A stretch of DNA of 64,000 nucleotides from the NCBI GenBank assembly GCA_003615045.1, contig ML014168.1, positions 1-64,000 of the forward strand, read 5' to 3'. Of the stretch, positions 29,785 through 39,091 are shown piece after piece; positions within the stretch are counted from its first letter, which is position 1; the number at the start of each line of letters is the position of its first letter. The notes below the pieces were generated by a model. It ran no database searches. It was not told where the DNA came from and worked only from the letters and a program-made list of their open reading frames with translations. The stretch comes from Caulochytrium protostelioides. Its lineage: Eukaryota > Chytridiomycota > Caulochytriomycetes > Caulochytriales > Caulochytriaceae. The translations under genes were made by a program, and so were the position numbers.

Positions 29785-32700
29785 ATGGCGGCCGAGCTCG
29801 CGGGCCGATCGTCGCTTGACGGCGGCCACGGCGGCAATACCGGCGGCGGCACCGGCACCGGCACCGGCAGCAGCCACAGCAGCTTCAGCAGCCTCGGGAG
29901 CGGTGCGCCGCGCCGCGGCCCGATGACGGCGCGCGAGTCGCCGCGGCCGCCGCGGGCGCCCGACGGCTCGCCGCGGCCGCGGCTGAGCGACGCGGCGCAG
30001 ACGCCGCCGACGGCGCGGACGGCGCGAACCCCGCGGTCGGTCACGACGCCGCTCTCGGGCGGCGGCCCGTTCCGCGCCAGCCCGCTCAGCGCGTCGCCGC
30101 TCGGCCGCCGCTCGCTGCCCGGCACGCCGACGCCGGGTCGCACGCGCAGCTTGATGGACGCCGACCACGACGAGCTCATCGAGCGCCGCCGCAGCTTGCT
30201 CGACAGCGCGCGGCGGCGCCGCGTCTCGGCGCACATGGGGTCCATGCAGTCGCTGTCCCCAGGCGTGGGCGGGCCGGGCCACCCGTCGCCCGACGCCGAC
30301 GGGCGACCGTCCGCGCCGCCGCCGCCATTAACGGCGTCCGCGTCCGCGCCCACCCCGCCGCTGCCCGGCTCGATCCGCGGCGGCCCGGCGACCGCCTCGA
30401 CGGCGAGTTTGAATCGCAGCAGCGGCACGCAGAACGCGAGTGGCGGCCGACGCCACGAGACGACGCCGCAGGACGACGCGCGCCGCAGCGCGCTGTCGCT
30501 GTCGCTGTCGCGGTCGGCGGAGGCGCTCGCGGGGCGGGTGCCCCTCGCGTCCGGCGGCCACGCCAGCCTGGCGCCGCTCGGCGCGCACCGCCGCATCTCG
30601 TCGTCGGCGAGTCTGACCGGCTCGCAGACGCTGGGCATGCTGAGCGAGGAGACGCAGAAAACGCTCGAAAACCTGCTCAAGTTCATCACCGAGAACAAGC
30701 TCAATGCGCAGAATTCCTGGGACACCGACCTCATCGGGACCTTCTACAAGTCCACCGTCAGCGACACGTCGCCCGCGAACATCAACTTCCAGCGCGCGTC
30801 GCGCGCGCTCGAAGGCTGCGTGAAGGTCTACACGTCGCGCGTCGACTCGCTCGACGGCGAGACCAAAACGCTGCTCACGGGCCTCTTTAGCCGCCGCGGC
30901 GACGGCGCCGACGACGGCGACGGCGACGGCGAGAAGGGTGACGGCGCCCGTGGCGCGGGCGACGGCCTCGGCGGCGACGGCGGCGGCGCCGGCGGGGCGT
31001 TTCCCGCCAAGCGCGCGCGCAAGCGCGCCCAGCGCACGACGACGCTCGAGGCCGACCCGGCGGCGCTCGAGATCCGCAAGGTCGACTCTGAGTTCAGCGT
31101 CGACCCGCTGTTCCGCAAGACGTGCGCGGACTTTGACGAAGCGGGCTCGCGCGGCCTGCTGCTCAACACGCTTGACGTGACGCCGCTCGGGCAGCTCATC
31201 ATGGACGCTGGCGACGTGACGCTGTCCCTGGCGACGCCTCCCGTGCGCGAGATGCCGGCCGAGGTCTCGATCGACGCGACGTTCAATCCGATGGCGACGA
31301 TCATGGAGCAAGACGACCCGCACCGCGAGGGCGGCGCGGACGGCGACCATGCCGAGGCCGATGCTGAGGCGGAGCCTGCTGCCGATGGAGCTGAAGCCGG
31401 GACTGACACCGATGAAGCGCCGATGCCGGCGCTGCCGGCGTCCGCGCTGCGGCCGCTGGATTTGACCTCGTTCTTTATGACGTTCGGCACGGCGCTCCAG
31501 ACCAGTTTCGCGATGGAGATCTGTCCGACGCTCTCGCAGTTCGGGCTCGGCGGGCAGCGCGCCGACGGCGGCGCGACCTCGGACGCCGCGCCGACGCCGG
31601 CCCACTGGCTCGCCATCGCCACGCAGCACTCCGAGCGCCAGATGCAGCAGCACCAGCAGCAGCAGCAGCAGCTGGAGCTGCACAAGCACAAGCAGGGCAG
31701 CGGCCTGATGCCGCTCTTCTCGCTCATGACGTTGGACGACGACGAGGACGACGGCGACGACGACGCGAACGGGATGGCGATCGACGGCGTGGACGACGAC
31801 GTTGGCGGGACCGAGCCGCCGATGCTCCTCGACGACGACGGCGGCGATGGGTTCCCGTCCGAGGACGTGCTCGGCGTCAGCGCTGACGCCGCTGAGGGCA
31901 TGGCCCACGTGCCGGGCCTCTCGGGCGACCCCACACGCTCCGCGGCGGCGGCCGCGGCGGCGGCGTCGGGCGGTGGCGGCGCGGCAGGCAACGGCGGCGC
32001 GCACTGGCCGATGGCCGGCGGCCATGACCGTCGGACGCCGTGGTCGGCCTCGGCGCCGCTCACGGCCGCCGCGATGCCGCCCAATGTTCATGTGAACGTC
32101 GACTCGGTGTTCTCGTACTTCAACCAAGTCAACCAGACGCACTCGTGGCGCTCGAAGCTGCTCAAGCCGACCATGATGAGCGGCAACGGCGGCAACGGGG
32201 GTACGGGGTCCAGCGGCCCGACGAAGACGGATTCCCAGGACGGCCCGGCCGACGGCACGACCGCCAAGAAATCGAAAGCGCCGCGCCCCGGCGGCTTGCG
32301 TTTCGTCGACGCGCCGCTCGTGCAGCAGTCAGTGCTCTTTGCCAAATCGGCCGCGTCGCTGCTCCACAAGCCGAGCCAGCTCCACGTGCCCGCCGAGCAG
32401 ATCGTCCAGCCGAGCCTGACCTACGACGTGAAGCAGCTCTTCAACCTCGCCCTGAAGCCCGAGACGTCGTTCCTGAATGCGCTGATCGCGGACATCCACG
32501 GCCACCCCCGCGACGGCGCGCTGGGCGGCGGCGATGAAAGCGGCGACGGCGTCGACGACGGCAGCGCCGACGACGGCAGCCTGTCGCTCGGCGGGTATGG
32601 CGACAGTCTCGACGACGACGGCGACGACAACGCCGGCGCCATCTACCTGGGCGCGAGCATGGACGTCCTGCCGTTCTCGCGGTCCTCGCACGCGGCGACC

Positions 32701-33576
32701 GAATCGGAGCTGGGCGGGACGCCGCTGCCCGGCTCGCGCCTCGGCAGCGCGACGAGCCTGCACAGCGTGCAGAGCAGCCGCCTGCTCACGGGCTCGATGG
32801 GCCCGCGGGGGCTCAGCGCGCTGGGCGGCCTGGGCGGCCTCAGCATCGTGACGCCGGCGCGGCTGCCCAACGGCATGACCTACCACCCGCTGGACCCGCA
32901 CGCCGCCATCAAGCCCGTGACCCGCCGCGACGGCCTCAACTACACGCGCAAAGCCAAGCGCGTCAACGTCCATCTGCTCAAGGACAACCTGTGGAACGAG
33001 CTGACGCACCTCGCGACGAAGGACGCGGTCCTCCAGGCGCGGCGGGCCGGCAGCAGCGACGCCGCCCTGTCCCACCTGCCTCCGGCAGCGGCCGCCGATG
33101 CGCCTGCGGCAGATGGCCCCACGAACGATCACGACGGCTCGCCTGCCGCGCTCGCAGCAGCAGCAACGGCGTCCGCCGCAACGCTCGACAGCGCCGACGG
33201 CGCCTCGACGACGGCCGCGAGCGAGCCGGACGCCGCCGCCGCCGCCGCCACGTCGTCCGCGCCGGCCGAGCCGCCGCAGCTGCTGTTCTCCAAGACGGTG
33301 CAGCAGCTCTCGCGGCGGTACAGCGAGCGCGAGTACAGCGACATCTCGCCGGCCTTCTGCTTTATCTGCCTGCTGCACCTCGCGAACGAGAAGGGCCTCG
33401 AGATCAAGAACGAAGGGCCTGCACTGCAGGATCTCGGGATCAACCGGGTGCCGGTCGACGCGAAGCGGCTCGCGGCAGCCACCGCCGGCCCGGCGTCGGC
33501 GGCCGCCCGCGCTCCGGCGCCGCCCGCGCCCACGGCCTCGTCATCGTCCGCCGCGTTACTGAAACGGCGAAATTAG
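29785..33576 (+). CDS. BRN1: Condensin complex subunit CAP-H / Barren (Brn1), kleisin
   Basis: 1263 aa, longer than usual (about 740-900) because of disordered insertions. CAP-H is the kleisin that bridges the SMC2-SMC4 heads of condensin I and drives mitotic chromosome condensation. The N-terminal kleisin block (about 285-360) has LLKFITENKLNAQNSWDTDL, FYKSTVSDTSP and NFQRASRALEGCVKVYTSRV. The C-terminal region has RKAKRVNVHLLKDNLWNEL, then FSKTVQQLSRRYSEREYSDI and FCFICLLHLANEKGLEIKN, the winged-helix part that binds the SMC head. Residues 1-280 are disordered with many Ser/Thr-Pro sites, plausible CDK targets. Acidic, Gln-rich (near 630) and Gly/Ala-rich insertions lie in the middle. The start has a strong Kozak context (GCCGCCATGGCG). 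Confidence 0.95.
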   Translation: MAAELAGRSSLDGGHGGNTGGGTGTGTGSSHSSFSSLGSGAPRRGPMTARESPRPPRAPDGSPRPRLSDAAQTPPTARTARTPRSVTTPLSGGGPFRASPLSASPLGRRSLPGTPTPGRTRSLMDADHDELIERRRSLLDSARRRRVSAHMGSMQSLSPGVGGPGHPSPDADGRPSAPPPPLTASASAPTPPLPGSIRGGPATASTASLNRSSGTQNASGGRRHETTPQDDARRSALSLSLSRSAEALAGRVPLASGGHASLAPLGAHRRISSSASLTGSQTLGMLSEETQKTLENLLKFITENKLNAQNSWDTDLIGTFYKSTVSDTSPANINFQRASRALEGCVKVYTSRVDSLDGETKTLLTGLFSRRGDGADDGDGDGEKGDGARGAGDGLGGDGGGAGGAFPAKRARKRAQRTTTLEADPAALEIRKVDSEFSVDPLFRKTCADFDEAGSRGLLLNTLDVTPLGQLIMDAGDVTLSLATPPVREMPAEVSIDATFNPMATIMEQDDPHREGGADGDHAEADAEAEPAADGAEAGTDTDEAPMPALPASALRPLDLTSFFMTFGTALQTSFAMEICPTLSQFGLGGQRADGGATSDAAPTPAHWLAIATQHSERQMQQHQQQQQQLELHKHKQGSGLMPLFSLMTLDDDEDDGDDDANGMAIDGVDDDVGGTEPPMLLDDDGGDGFPSEDVLGVSADAAEGMAHVPGLSGDPTRSAAAAAAAASGGGGAAGNGGAHWPMAGGHDRRTPWSASAPLTAAAMPPNVHVNVDSVFSYFNQVNQTHSWRSKLLKPTMMSGNGGNGGTGSSGPTKTDSQDGPADGTTAKKSKAPRPGGLRFVDAPLVQQSVLFAKSAASLLHKPSQLHVPAEQIVQPSLTYDVKQLFNLALKPETSFLNALIADIHGHPRDGALGGGDESGDGVDDGSADDGSLSLGGYGDSLDDDGDDNAGAIYLGASMDVLPFSRSSHAATESELGGTPLPGSRLGSATSLHSVQSSRLLTGSMGPRGLSALGGLGGLSIVTPARLPNGMTYHPLDPHAAIKPVTRRDGLNYTRKAKRVNVHLLKDNLWNELTHLATKDAVLQARRAGSSDAALSHLPPAAAADAPAADGPTNDHDGSPAALAAAATASAATLDSADGASTTAASEPDAAAAAATSSAPAEPPQLLFSKTVQQLSRRYSEREYSDISPAFCFICLLHLANEKGLEIKNEGPALQDLGINRVPVDAKRLAAATAGPASAAARAPAPPAPTASSSSAALLKRRN

Positions 33577-33725
33577 GTGTAAAATGTACAGAAAGGAATG
33601 CTTGAAAAAAATGCACGTTGTGGTCGTGATGCTCGAGGGCCTCGCCGGTCGGCTCGCGTATCCCTTGCTCCGCGCTCGTCGGGCGGACGGCGACGCGATG
33701 CGACGCGACGCGACGCGACGCGACG
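33577..33725. other. Short convergent gap CAP-H / mitoribosomal protein
   Basis: 149 bp. Begins AT-rich after the CAP-H stop (possible polyadenylation area) and ends in a CGACG pentamer array (33691-33728) that runs into the stop codon of the minus-strand gene. Confidence 0.6.
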
Positions 33726-34202
33726 CTACGCGGACGCCGGCCGCGGCACGCCGACGGCTTCCAAGAGTCGGTCGTAGATGCGCGTATTGGTCTTGAGGCC
33801 GGTGAGCGGCAGCGTGACGGGCTGGTCGGAGTCGACGAGCGTGAGCTCGAGGGCGGAATCGCCGGCGGCAGCGGCCTCCTGCGCGGCGTGCTGCGGGTCC
33901 TGCCGCGGCCCGGGGCCGGCGGCCTCGTCGTCGTACTGGAAGACGGCGGCGACGTCCTGCCACGGATACTGCGTCGTGACGGCGAGATGAGGGTTCGCTG
34001 CGTAGAGGCGCGGCAGCTCGTTCGTGTAGAAGACGGCGAGCGCGGGCTTGGCGGCGCACTGCGCGCCGCCGAAGCGGACGGTGAGCTTGGCGAGGCGCGG
34101 CAGCGCGACGGCGGGCGTCGGCCCCGCGGCGCGCGTCAGCGCAGCCCGCAGTGCGGGGCCGGCGTACGTGCGCATCGTCTGCGTGGCCGCCTCGGACGCC
34201 AT
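33726..34202 (-). CDS. Mitochondrial ribosomal protein, L51/S25/CI-B8 fold (mL61/MRP49-like)
   Basis: 158 aa. The thioredoxin-like L51/S25/CI-B8 fold is shared by mitoribosomal proteins mL43, mL61 and mS25 and by complex I NDUFA2. The core reads LPRLAKLTVRFGGAQCAAKP, then FYTNELPRLYAANPHLAVTT, followed by a strand-like LELTLVDSDQPVTLPLTG and a terminal helix with RIYDRLLEAVG. The short N-terminus (MASEAATQTMRTYAGPAL) could contribute to mitochondrial import. The match to mL61/MRP49 is the closest I can judge, but mS25 is possible. A Gly/Ala/Gln-rich insertion (about 95-115) splits the domain. The start at 34202 is chosen because upstream in-frame sequence is low complexity. Divergent from GET2. 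Confidence 0.7.
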   Translation of the reverse strand: MASEAATQTMRTYAGPALRAALTRAAGPTPAVALPRLAKLTVRFGGAQCAAKPALAVFYTNELPRLYAANPHLAVTTQYPWQDVAAVFQYDDEAAGPGPRQDPQHAAQEAAAAGDSALELTLVDSDQPVTLPLTGLKTNTRIYDRLLEAVGVPRPASA

Positions 34203-35061
34203 CGCGAGCGGAGTTCCTGGGGGGATCGGCGGCAGGAAGGGAGACAGCGGCGCTGACGAGAGCCTCAAGCGGCGGCGGCAGCAAGCGAGAGAGCGCGAAA
34301 CGAGGCGAGGCGAGGCGACGCGGTATGAGGACCGGGCGGCGACGGCGCGACCGGCAGCACTCGCCGGCCACGAGAGAGCCTTGAATGCGTGAGCGCTGCT
34401 GCTGCGCGTGGCCACGGTCGCGCGGCCGTCATGTCAGGGCCATGCCGATCACCGCCGCGTGGGAGGGTGTCCATGCCAAGCACGCCAAGGACGGCCCACG
34501 CCGCCGAGCAGCCGGGCCGTCGGAGTCTTGGCGCGTCGCCGCCATCCTTTCCGTTGTGGCGTCGACGGGCATCGCTGCGGTGGCGGACGGGGCCGCGGCC
34601 AAGGGCGCGCGCGTGGCCGGTGGCGGGTTCGCCGCGGGTCGCGCAGAGCGTCGTGGCCGAGGCGCCGCGGGCGTCCGCGAGACCGTCGTGTCGGAAGCGG
34701 CGGCGCCGATGCCGATCGGGCGTCCGTCACGCGTCGACCATGCGCGCGGCCCGTGCGGACGGCGGCGCGACGACGCGCTGCTGATGCTGATGCGGGCGGG
34801 GGCTGACCGCAGGCGGCGCGCACGTGATCCCGGCCAATCGCCGCGGTGACGGCGCCGCACCTCCGTCGCGGCCCTCACGACCATCGCCACCCTTCACGCG
34901 GCTCTACCCAACGCTCCACGCACGGCATTGGCAGGGACTGCTCCATCTGCCTGGGTCGATCCGTCGCCGCTGGACGCTCCTCGAGAACGCTCGCTTGCGC
35001 TCTGCAACCGGTCTCCCTGTTCTGGATCACTGACCCTCCCCGGCCGCGGCCCTCCGGAGCG
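34203..35061. other. Divergent promoter region mitoribosomal protein / GET2
   Basis: 859 bp between divergent starts, GC-rich. Contains a GAGGCGAGGCGA-type repeat near 34300-34320. No domain-bearing frame. Confidence 0.5.
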
Positions 35062-36396
35062 ATGTCGACACCCGAAGCCCGCGAGGCGCGCCGCGCCCGC
35101 ATCCTCGCCAAGTCGCGCAACCGCCTCTCGCAAATCACCGGCACCGTCTCCACCTTCGCGGACCCCGTGCCCTCGGCGGGCGTCCAGGAAGCCGTCGCCG
35201 CCATCAACGCGCCCGCCACAAAGCCGTCGTCGCCGTCGCCGCCGCCGCCGTCGTCGTCGGCGTCATCCGCATCGGCCGCGGCGCCGTCACAACCACCGAA
35301 GCGCACCACGAGCGCCGCCAGCCGCGCCGCCGCGCCGCCGAGCAGCGGCCTGCGCCAGCGCGCCGGCCCGGCGCCCTCACCGCTCGATGACGTCGACGCC
35401 GACGCGCTGGCCGCCATGGACCCGCTCGCCGCGATGCTGCGCGGCGCGGCCGGCGGCGGCAGCGTCCCGCCCGAGCTGCAGGCCCTGATGCCGTCGCTCT
35501 TCCCGGACCCGGACGCGGGCCTCGGCATGCCCCCCGCGGCACCGTCGGCGCGGGGCCCCGACGCGCCGCCCGCCGGCGCCGCGACCGCGTTCAGCGACGC
35601 GCCCGTCGCGCCGCCGCGCCTCTACACCGTCGCGAGCGGGCTGCGGCAGCTGCTCGTGGCGCTCCTGACGCTGTTCGCGGTCGCGGCGTACGCGTGCGTC
35701 GTGTGGCCGCAGCACGCGTCGGTCGACGAGGAGGCGGCGCTGTCGGCGCTCGTGCCGGACGGCGCCGCCGCGCCGTGGTACCGGCTGGCGGCCGGACGCG
35801 TCGCGCTACTGACGGTGGCGGCGCCCACGTTCGCGGGCGCCATTCCGGTCACAGCGCAGGCGTGGCTGCGCGCCGCCGTGCCGGCCCTCGTCGCCTGGCT
35901 CGCGCACACGTCGCGCCTCGCCGCGGCCGCGCAGACCGTGCTGCGGGCGGGCGCCGCGCACGTGCCGCCGGCGGTGCGCCACGCGGCTGGCGCGGTCGTC
36001 GGCGCGGTCGTCGAGGACGCCGGCACGGCGCTCTCGTTCTGGACGGTGTTCGGGCTCGCGCAGCTCGGCATGATGCTGCTGTGGTGGGTGACGACGCACG
36101 TGGCGCTGCGCGGCGGCGCGGCGCGCCGGATGGCGCTGCAGGCGCAACGCGCCCAGGGTGGCCTGCTGCAAACGCTGCTGGCCTCGCTCGGCGCGCTGGG
36201 CCCCGGCGTCGGCTTGTCCGGCGCGCGCTCGATCCTCGTGCAGGCCGTCCAGATCTACCAAAACTGGCGCCAGTTTGTCGGCGCCCTGGTGCGCGACGTG
36301 ACGCTGGCCATGTTCGTGCTCGGCCTGACGACCGGCCTAGCCCAGCTCTATGTGACCACGGTCGCACCGCACGCCGAGAAGGCGCACCTCGCTTAA
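35062..36396 (+). CDS. GET2: GET complex subunit GET2 (CAML-like), tail-anchored protein insertion receptor
   Basis: 444 aa. Get2 with Get1 forms the ER membrane receptor that takes tail-anchored proteins from the ATPase Get3. The N-terminal basic segment EARRARILAKSRNRLSQITG corresponds to the Get3-binding helices; the SRLNKITG-like end is typical of fungal Get2. A long disordered Ser/Pro/Ala linker follows (about 50-180) with DPLAAMLRG and PPELQALMPSLF. Three convincing membrane spans lie near 194-215 (LLVALLTLFAVAAYACVVW), 325-350 (FWTVFGLAQLGMMLLWW) and 407-432, with YQNWRQFVGALVRDVTLAMF before and in the last one, matching the conserved end of Get2. Longer than yeast Get2 (285 aa) through the linker and the loop between spans 1 and 2. 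The start is the ATG directly before the basic motif. Confidence 0.9.
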   Translation: MSTPEAREARRARILAKSRNRLSQITGTVSTFADPVPSAGVQEAVAAINAPATKPSSPSPPPPSSSASSASAAAPSQPPKRTTSAASRAAAPPSSGLRQRAGPAPSPLDDVDADALAAMDPLAAMLRGAAGGGSVPPELQALMPSLFPDPDAGLGMPPAAPSARGPDAPPAGAATAFSDAPVAPPRLYTVASGLRQLLVALLTLFAVAAYACVVWPQHASVDEEAALSALVPDGAAAPWYRLAAGRVALLTVAAPTFAGAIPVTAQAWLRAAVPALVAWLAHTSRLAAAAQTVLRAGAAHVPPAVRHAAGAVVGAVVEDAGTALSFWTVFGLAQLGMMLLWWVTTHVALRGGAARRMALQAQRAQGGLLQTLLASLGALGPGVGLSGARSILVQAVQIYQNWRQFVGALVRDVTLAMFVLGLTTGLAQLYVTTVAPHAEKAHLA

Positions 36397-36545
36397 GCGT
36401 GCCCCCTCGCCTTCTGGACGCCCTTGTCTCTCCACATTTTTCACATTTCTCACATTTCTCTCTCTATCTCTCGCTTTCGGGCTGATCCATCCATTGATTT
36501 CTTTTGCAATCTCTCGACACACCCTTTGGATTCCAGGACTCGCGA
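36397..36545. other. Convergent gap GET2 / PAP2 phosphatase
   Basis: 149 bp, pyrimidine-rich (CATTTCTC and CTCTCTAT runs) and less GC-rich than the genes. Probably overlapping 3' UTRs. Confidence 0.5.
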
Positions 36546-37928
36546 CTAGACGTCGCCGTGGTAGTGCTGCGGGACGGTGGTGTAGACGGGCTCGCTCGGG
36601 AGCGCGACGCCGCGGGGCTCGCCGCTGGCCGGCCGAAAGTACAGGCGGTAGGCCACGCCGGCCGAGACGGCGCCGATGACGGCGCCCGAGGCCACGTCGC
36701 TCGGGAAGTGCCGGTAGTCGGTCGTGCGGGTGATGGCGATCCACGAGCACAGCAGCAGCGGCAGCACGGCGAGCACAAGCGTCCAGACGCGGCCGTGGAC
36801 GGCGGCCTGGCCGTCGCGGGCGAACGCGGTCCCGGCGCGGCGGTCCGCGGCGCGCGCGCGCTCCGACGCGAGCGACCACCACACGCCCGTCTTGCCGGCG
36901 ACCCACGCCGCGATGAAGACCATGGTCGCGAAGCTCGCGGACGCGTGCCCGGACGGCCACGAGCGGCGGCCGTCGCGCACGGTCGCCGGGTCGCCCGTGC
37001 ACTGCTGGCGCGCCGCGTCCCACGCGCACCGCGCCAGGAAGTCCGGCCGCAGCCGCGACGCCCAGTGCTTCAGCACCGCCGTCACGCACTGCGAGCCGAT
37101 GAGCGCCAGCGCCGCGCCGAGCAGCACGCTGTTGAACTGCAGCAGGTAGGACGGCAGGCCCGCGACCGCCGGGCGGGCGGCGGGCAGGGGGCCGGCCATC
37201 GCGCCGCCCGGGCCGCCGTCGATGGCGTCGTGGGCGCTGCTCCGACGGCGGCGGCGGCGGCGGCGGCCGCCGCCGCCGCCGCGGGCGTACCGCGCGACGG
37301 CGCTGTCGACGACGACGTACGCGGCAAAGATGCCGAGCGGGACGAGGATGACGAGGGTGTACAGCAGCGTGCGGCTGACGGTGCCCTTGGCGTGCGCGTG
37401 GCCGATGGACGCGTCGTTGAGGTCGAAGGGCCGGTCGACGGCCGGCGGCAGCCGCGATAGCAAGACCCACGCGACGAGCAGCACGACCAGCACCGCGTAG
37501 TCGAGCACGTACGCCGTAGTCCAGACGGTCTGCGGCGCCATGGCGAGGAACGACCGGCGCCGGCTGCCGCCGCCGCTGCCCGCCGCGCCGCGGCGCCGAT
37601 CGGCGGCGTCGGCGGCGTCCATCAGGACGTCGTTCATGACGCCGCGGCGGGCACTCGGCTGCGAGTATGCGTCGATCCGCCGATCGCCGTCGCGGTCGCT
37701 GGCGGCAGCAACGGCAGCGGCAGGATGGACGGCGCCGTCGTGGACGCCGGAAGAGGGGGTGCGCGGCGGCGCGACAGGCTGCAGCGGAATCGCCGGGTAA
37801 GCGGGCTTCTCGACGGAGCGCGCGTCGGGGGCCGGGGACCACGTGGACGGGAGCTCGGCGGGCGACGGCGCGGCGGGCGAGAACGACGGCGCGGCGCCGT
37901 GCACGGCGTCGGTGCGTGGCGACGCCAT
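36546..37928 (-). CDS. PAP2-family lipid phosphate phosphatase (DPP1/LPP-like)
   Basis: 460 aa. PAP2/LPP enzymes dephosphorylate phosphatidic acid, diacylglycerol pyrophosphate and related lipids in six-span membrane proteins. All three catalytic motifs are present: KHWASRLRP (KX6RP, near 287), PSGHASAS (near 326) and RTTDYRHFPSD (RX5HX3D, near 401), with Thr in place of the usual Ser before the Arg. Six hydrophobic spans can be placed, starting VWTTAYVLDYAVLVVLLVAW. The N-terminal ~120 residues are disordered and carry a poly-Arg/Gly loop only later (near 225-240, between spans 2 and 3). This loop and the N-terminal tail make it longer than yeast DPP1 (289 aa). Divergent from NUP188, convergent with GET2. 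Confidence 0.93.
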   Translation of the reverse strand: MASPRTDAVHGAAPSFSPAAPSPAELPSTWSPAPDARSVEKPAYPAIPLQPVAPPRTPSSGVHDGAVHPAAAVAAASDRDGDRRIDAYSQPSARRGVMNDVLMDAADAADRRRGAAGSGGGSRRRSFLAMAPQTVWTTAYVLDYAVLVVLLVAWVLLSRLPPAVDRPFDLNDASIGHAHAKGTVSRTLLYTLVILVPLGIFAAYVVVDSAVARYARGGGGGRRRRRRRRSSAHDAIDGGPGGAMAGPLPAARPAVAGLPSYLLQFNSVLLGAALALIGSQCVTAVLKHWASRLRPDFLARCAWDAARQQCTGDPATVRDGRRSWPSGHASASFATMVFIAAWVAGKTGVWWSLASERARAADRRAGTAFARDGQAAVHGRVWTLVLAVLPLLLCSWIAITRTTDYRHFPSDVASGAVIGAVSAGVAYRLYFRPASGEPRGVALPSEPVYTTVPQHYHGDV

Positions 37929-38621
37929 GACCCTCCAAGCGGCGCTTCAAGCGCGCTGCTCGGACGCTTGGTGACGCTTCAACGGTCGAACGGCGCGGCG
38001 GATCAGAAAACGATGGCGATGGTCGGGAGAGGTCGGGACGGCGGCGGCGACCGCCCTCATCGACGCGTACTCGTGGCGCGGCGTCGCACCCGCGGTCCGA
38101 GGATACCCCGGCGTCAAGAAACTCCGACGCTGGATCTGCCCGCTGCTGCCGCTGCCGCCACCGCCGCCGCCGCCGCCACGGTGTGCGCCGCGGTCGACCC
38201 GAGACAACCGCCGCCCGTGTGCCGCTCGGGCGTCCTGCGGGCCGCCGGCGGCCGGAGCGCGTCGGAGCGGCGGGGCGAGACCACCGGCGCGATCGGCGGC
38301 GGCGGCGGCGGCCTTCGCGGCCGGCGGCGGCGGTCGTCGTCGTCGCCGTCGTTGTCGTGGACCCATGGCTCGTGCCCGTCGCGGCGGTCGCGACGGCGGC
38401 CGAGCGATGCTGCGCCACGTTCGCGCTCGCCTGGCGCCGCGCCGGCGTGCCGGCGCGTCCTGCAGCGGAGCGGCGGCTCGCTTGGAGGGGTGCGACAGCG
38501 CCACGCGCGTCCGAGGTACGGCCGGGCGTCCGCGGCAGGGTCGCCGGCAGGACGGCGGAGAACGCGGTCAAGGTGGCGACGCGTCTCGCCACCACGTGGA
38601 GCTGCGTGGGGTCCTGGTCGT

Positions 38622-38683
38622 CGTCATCCAGCCTATCCAGCCTATCTAACCTATCCACCGTATCCACCGTATCCACCGTATCG
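38622..38683 (+). repeat. 9-bp minisatellite, unit like CCTATCCAC
   Basis: About seven imperfect copies (CCTATCCAG, CCTATCTAA, CCTATCCAC, CGTATCCAC repeated) keep a strict 9-bp phase. Confidence 0.8.
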
Positions 38684-38770
38684 GCTTCCAGGTACGCAGC
38701 CATCAGAAGCGGCGCTCACGCCAGCCGATGCCGTCGCCTCGTCGCCGCATCTGGGACGCAGGCTCTCGGC

Positions 38771-38795
38771 GCATCGCATCGCATCGCATCGCATC
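38771..38795 (+). repeat. GCATC pentamer array
   Basis: Five perfect tandem GCATC units about 300 bp before the NUP188 start. Confidence 0.9.
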
Positions 38796-39091
38796 ACAAG
38801 CGCCCGGCTCGCCATACTTTAACCCTGCTGACGCCTGAACCCACTTTTACGACATCACCGCCATACTGAGACGGATCCTGATCCTGCGACTAAAGCTGAG
38901 ACGAAGACTGAGACTGATATAACGAACGCCGTATCGCGCTGTACCGCGCGCGGTCCTCTCCGGCGGCCGGCTGTCGACCCCAACTCCCGTCGGCGCCCCT
39001 GGCGGCGGCCCCCTGCCCGCCGTCCCTCTCCGGCCCGCGGCGTGATCGCGCGCCGTTGCACGCGCCGTCGCTCCCGGCGGTGCCTCCCACC

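Larger units (their letters stand above)
37929..39091. other. Divergent promoter region PAP2 phosphatase / NUP188
   Basis: 1.16 kb. Contains a GCC/GGC-rich part (38150-38340), a 9-bp minisatellite (38622-38683), a GCATC pentamer array (38771-38795) and a less GC-rich stretch at 38800-38930, plausibly near the NUP188 transcription start. No gene seen. Confidence 0.5.

Noticed and set aside
36337-38703. 788-codon minus frame overlapping the PAP2 gene
   Set aside because: Different frame from the PAP2 motifs, highly Arg-rich, and passes through the minisatellite.
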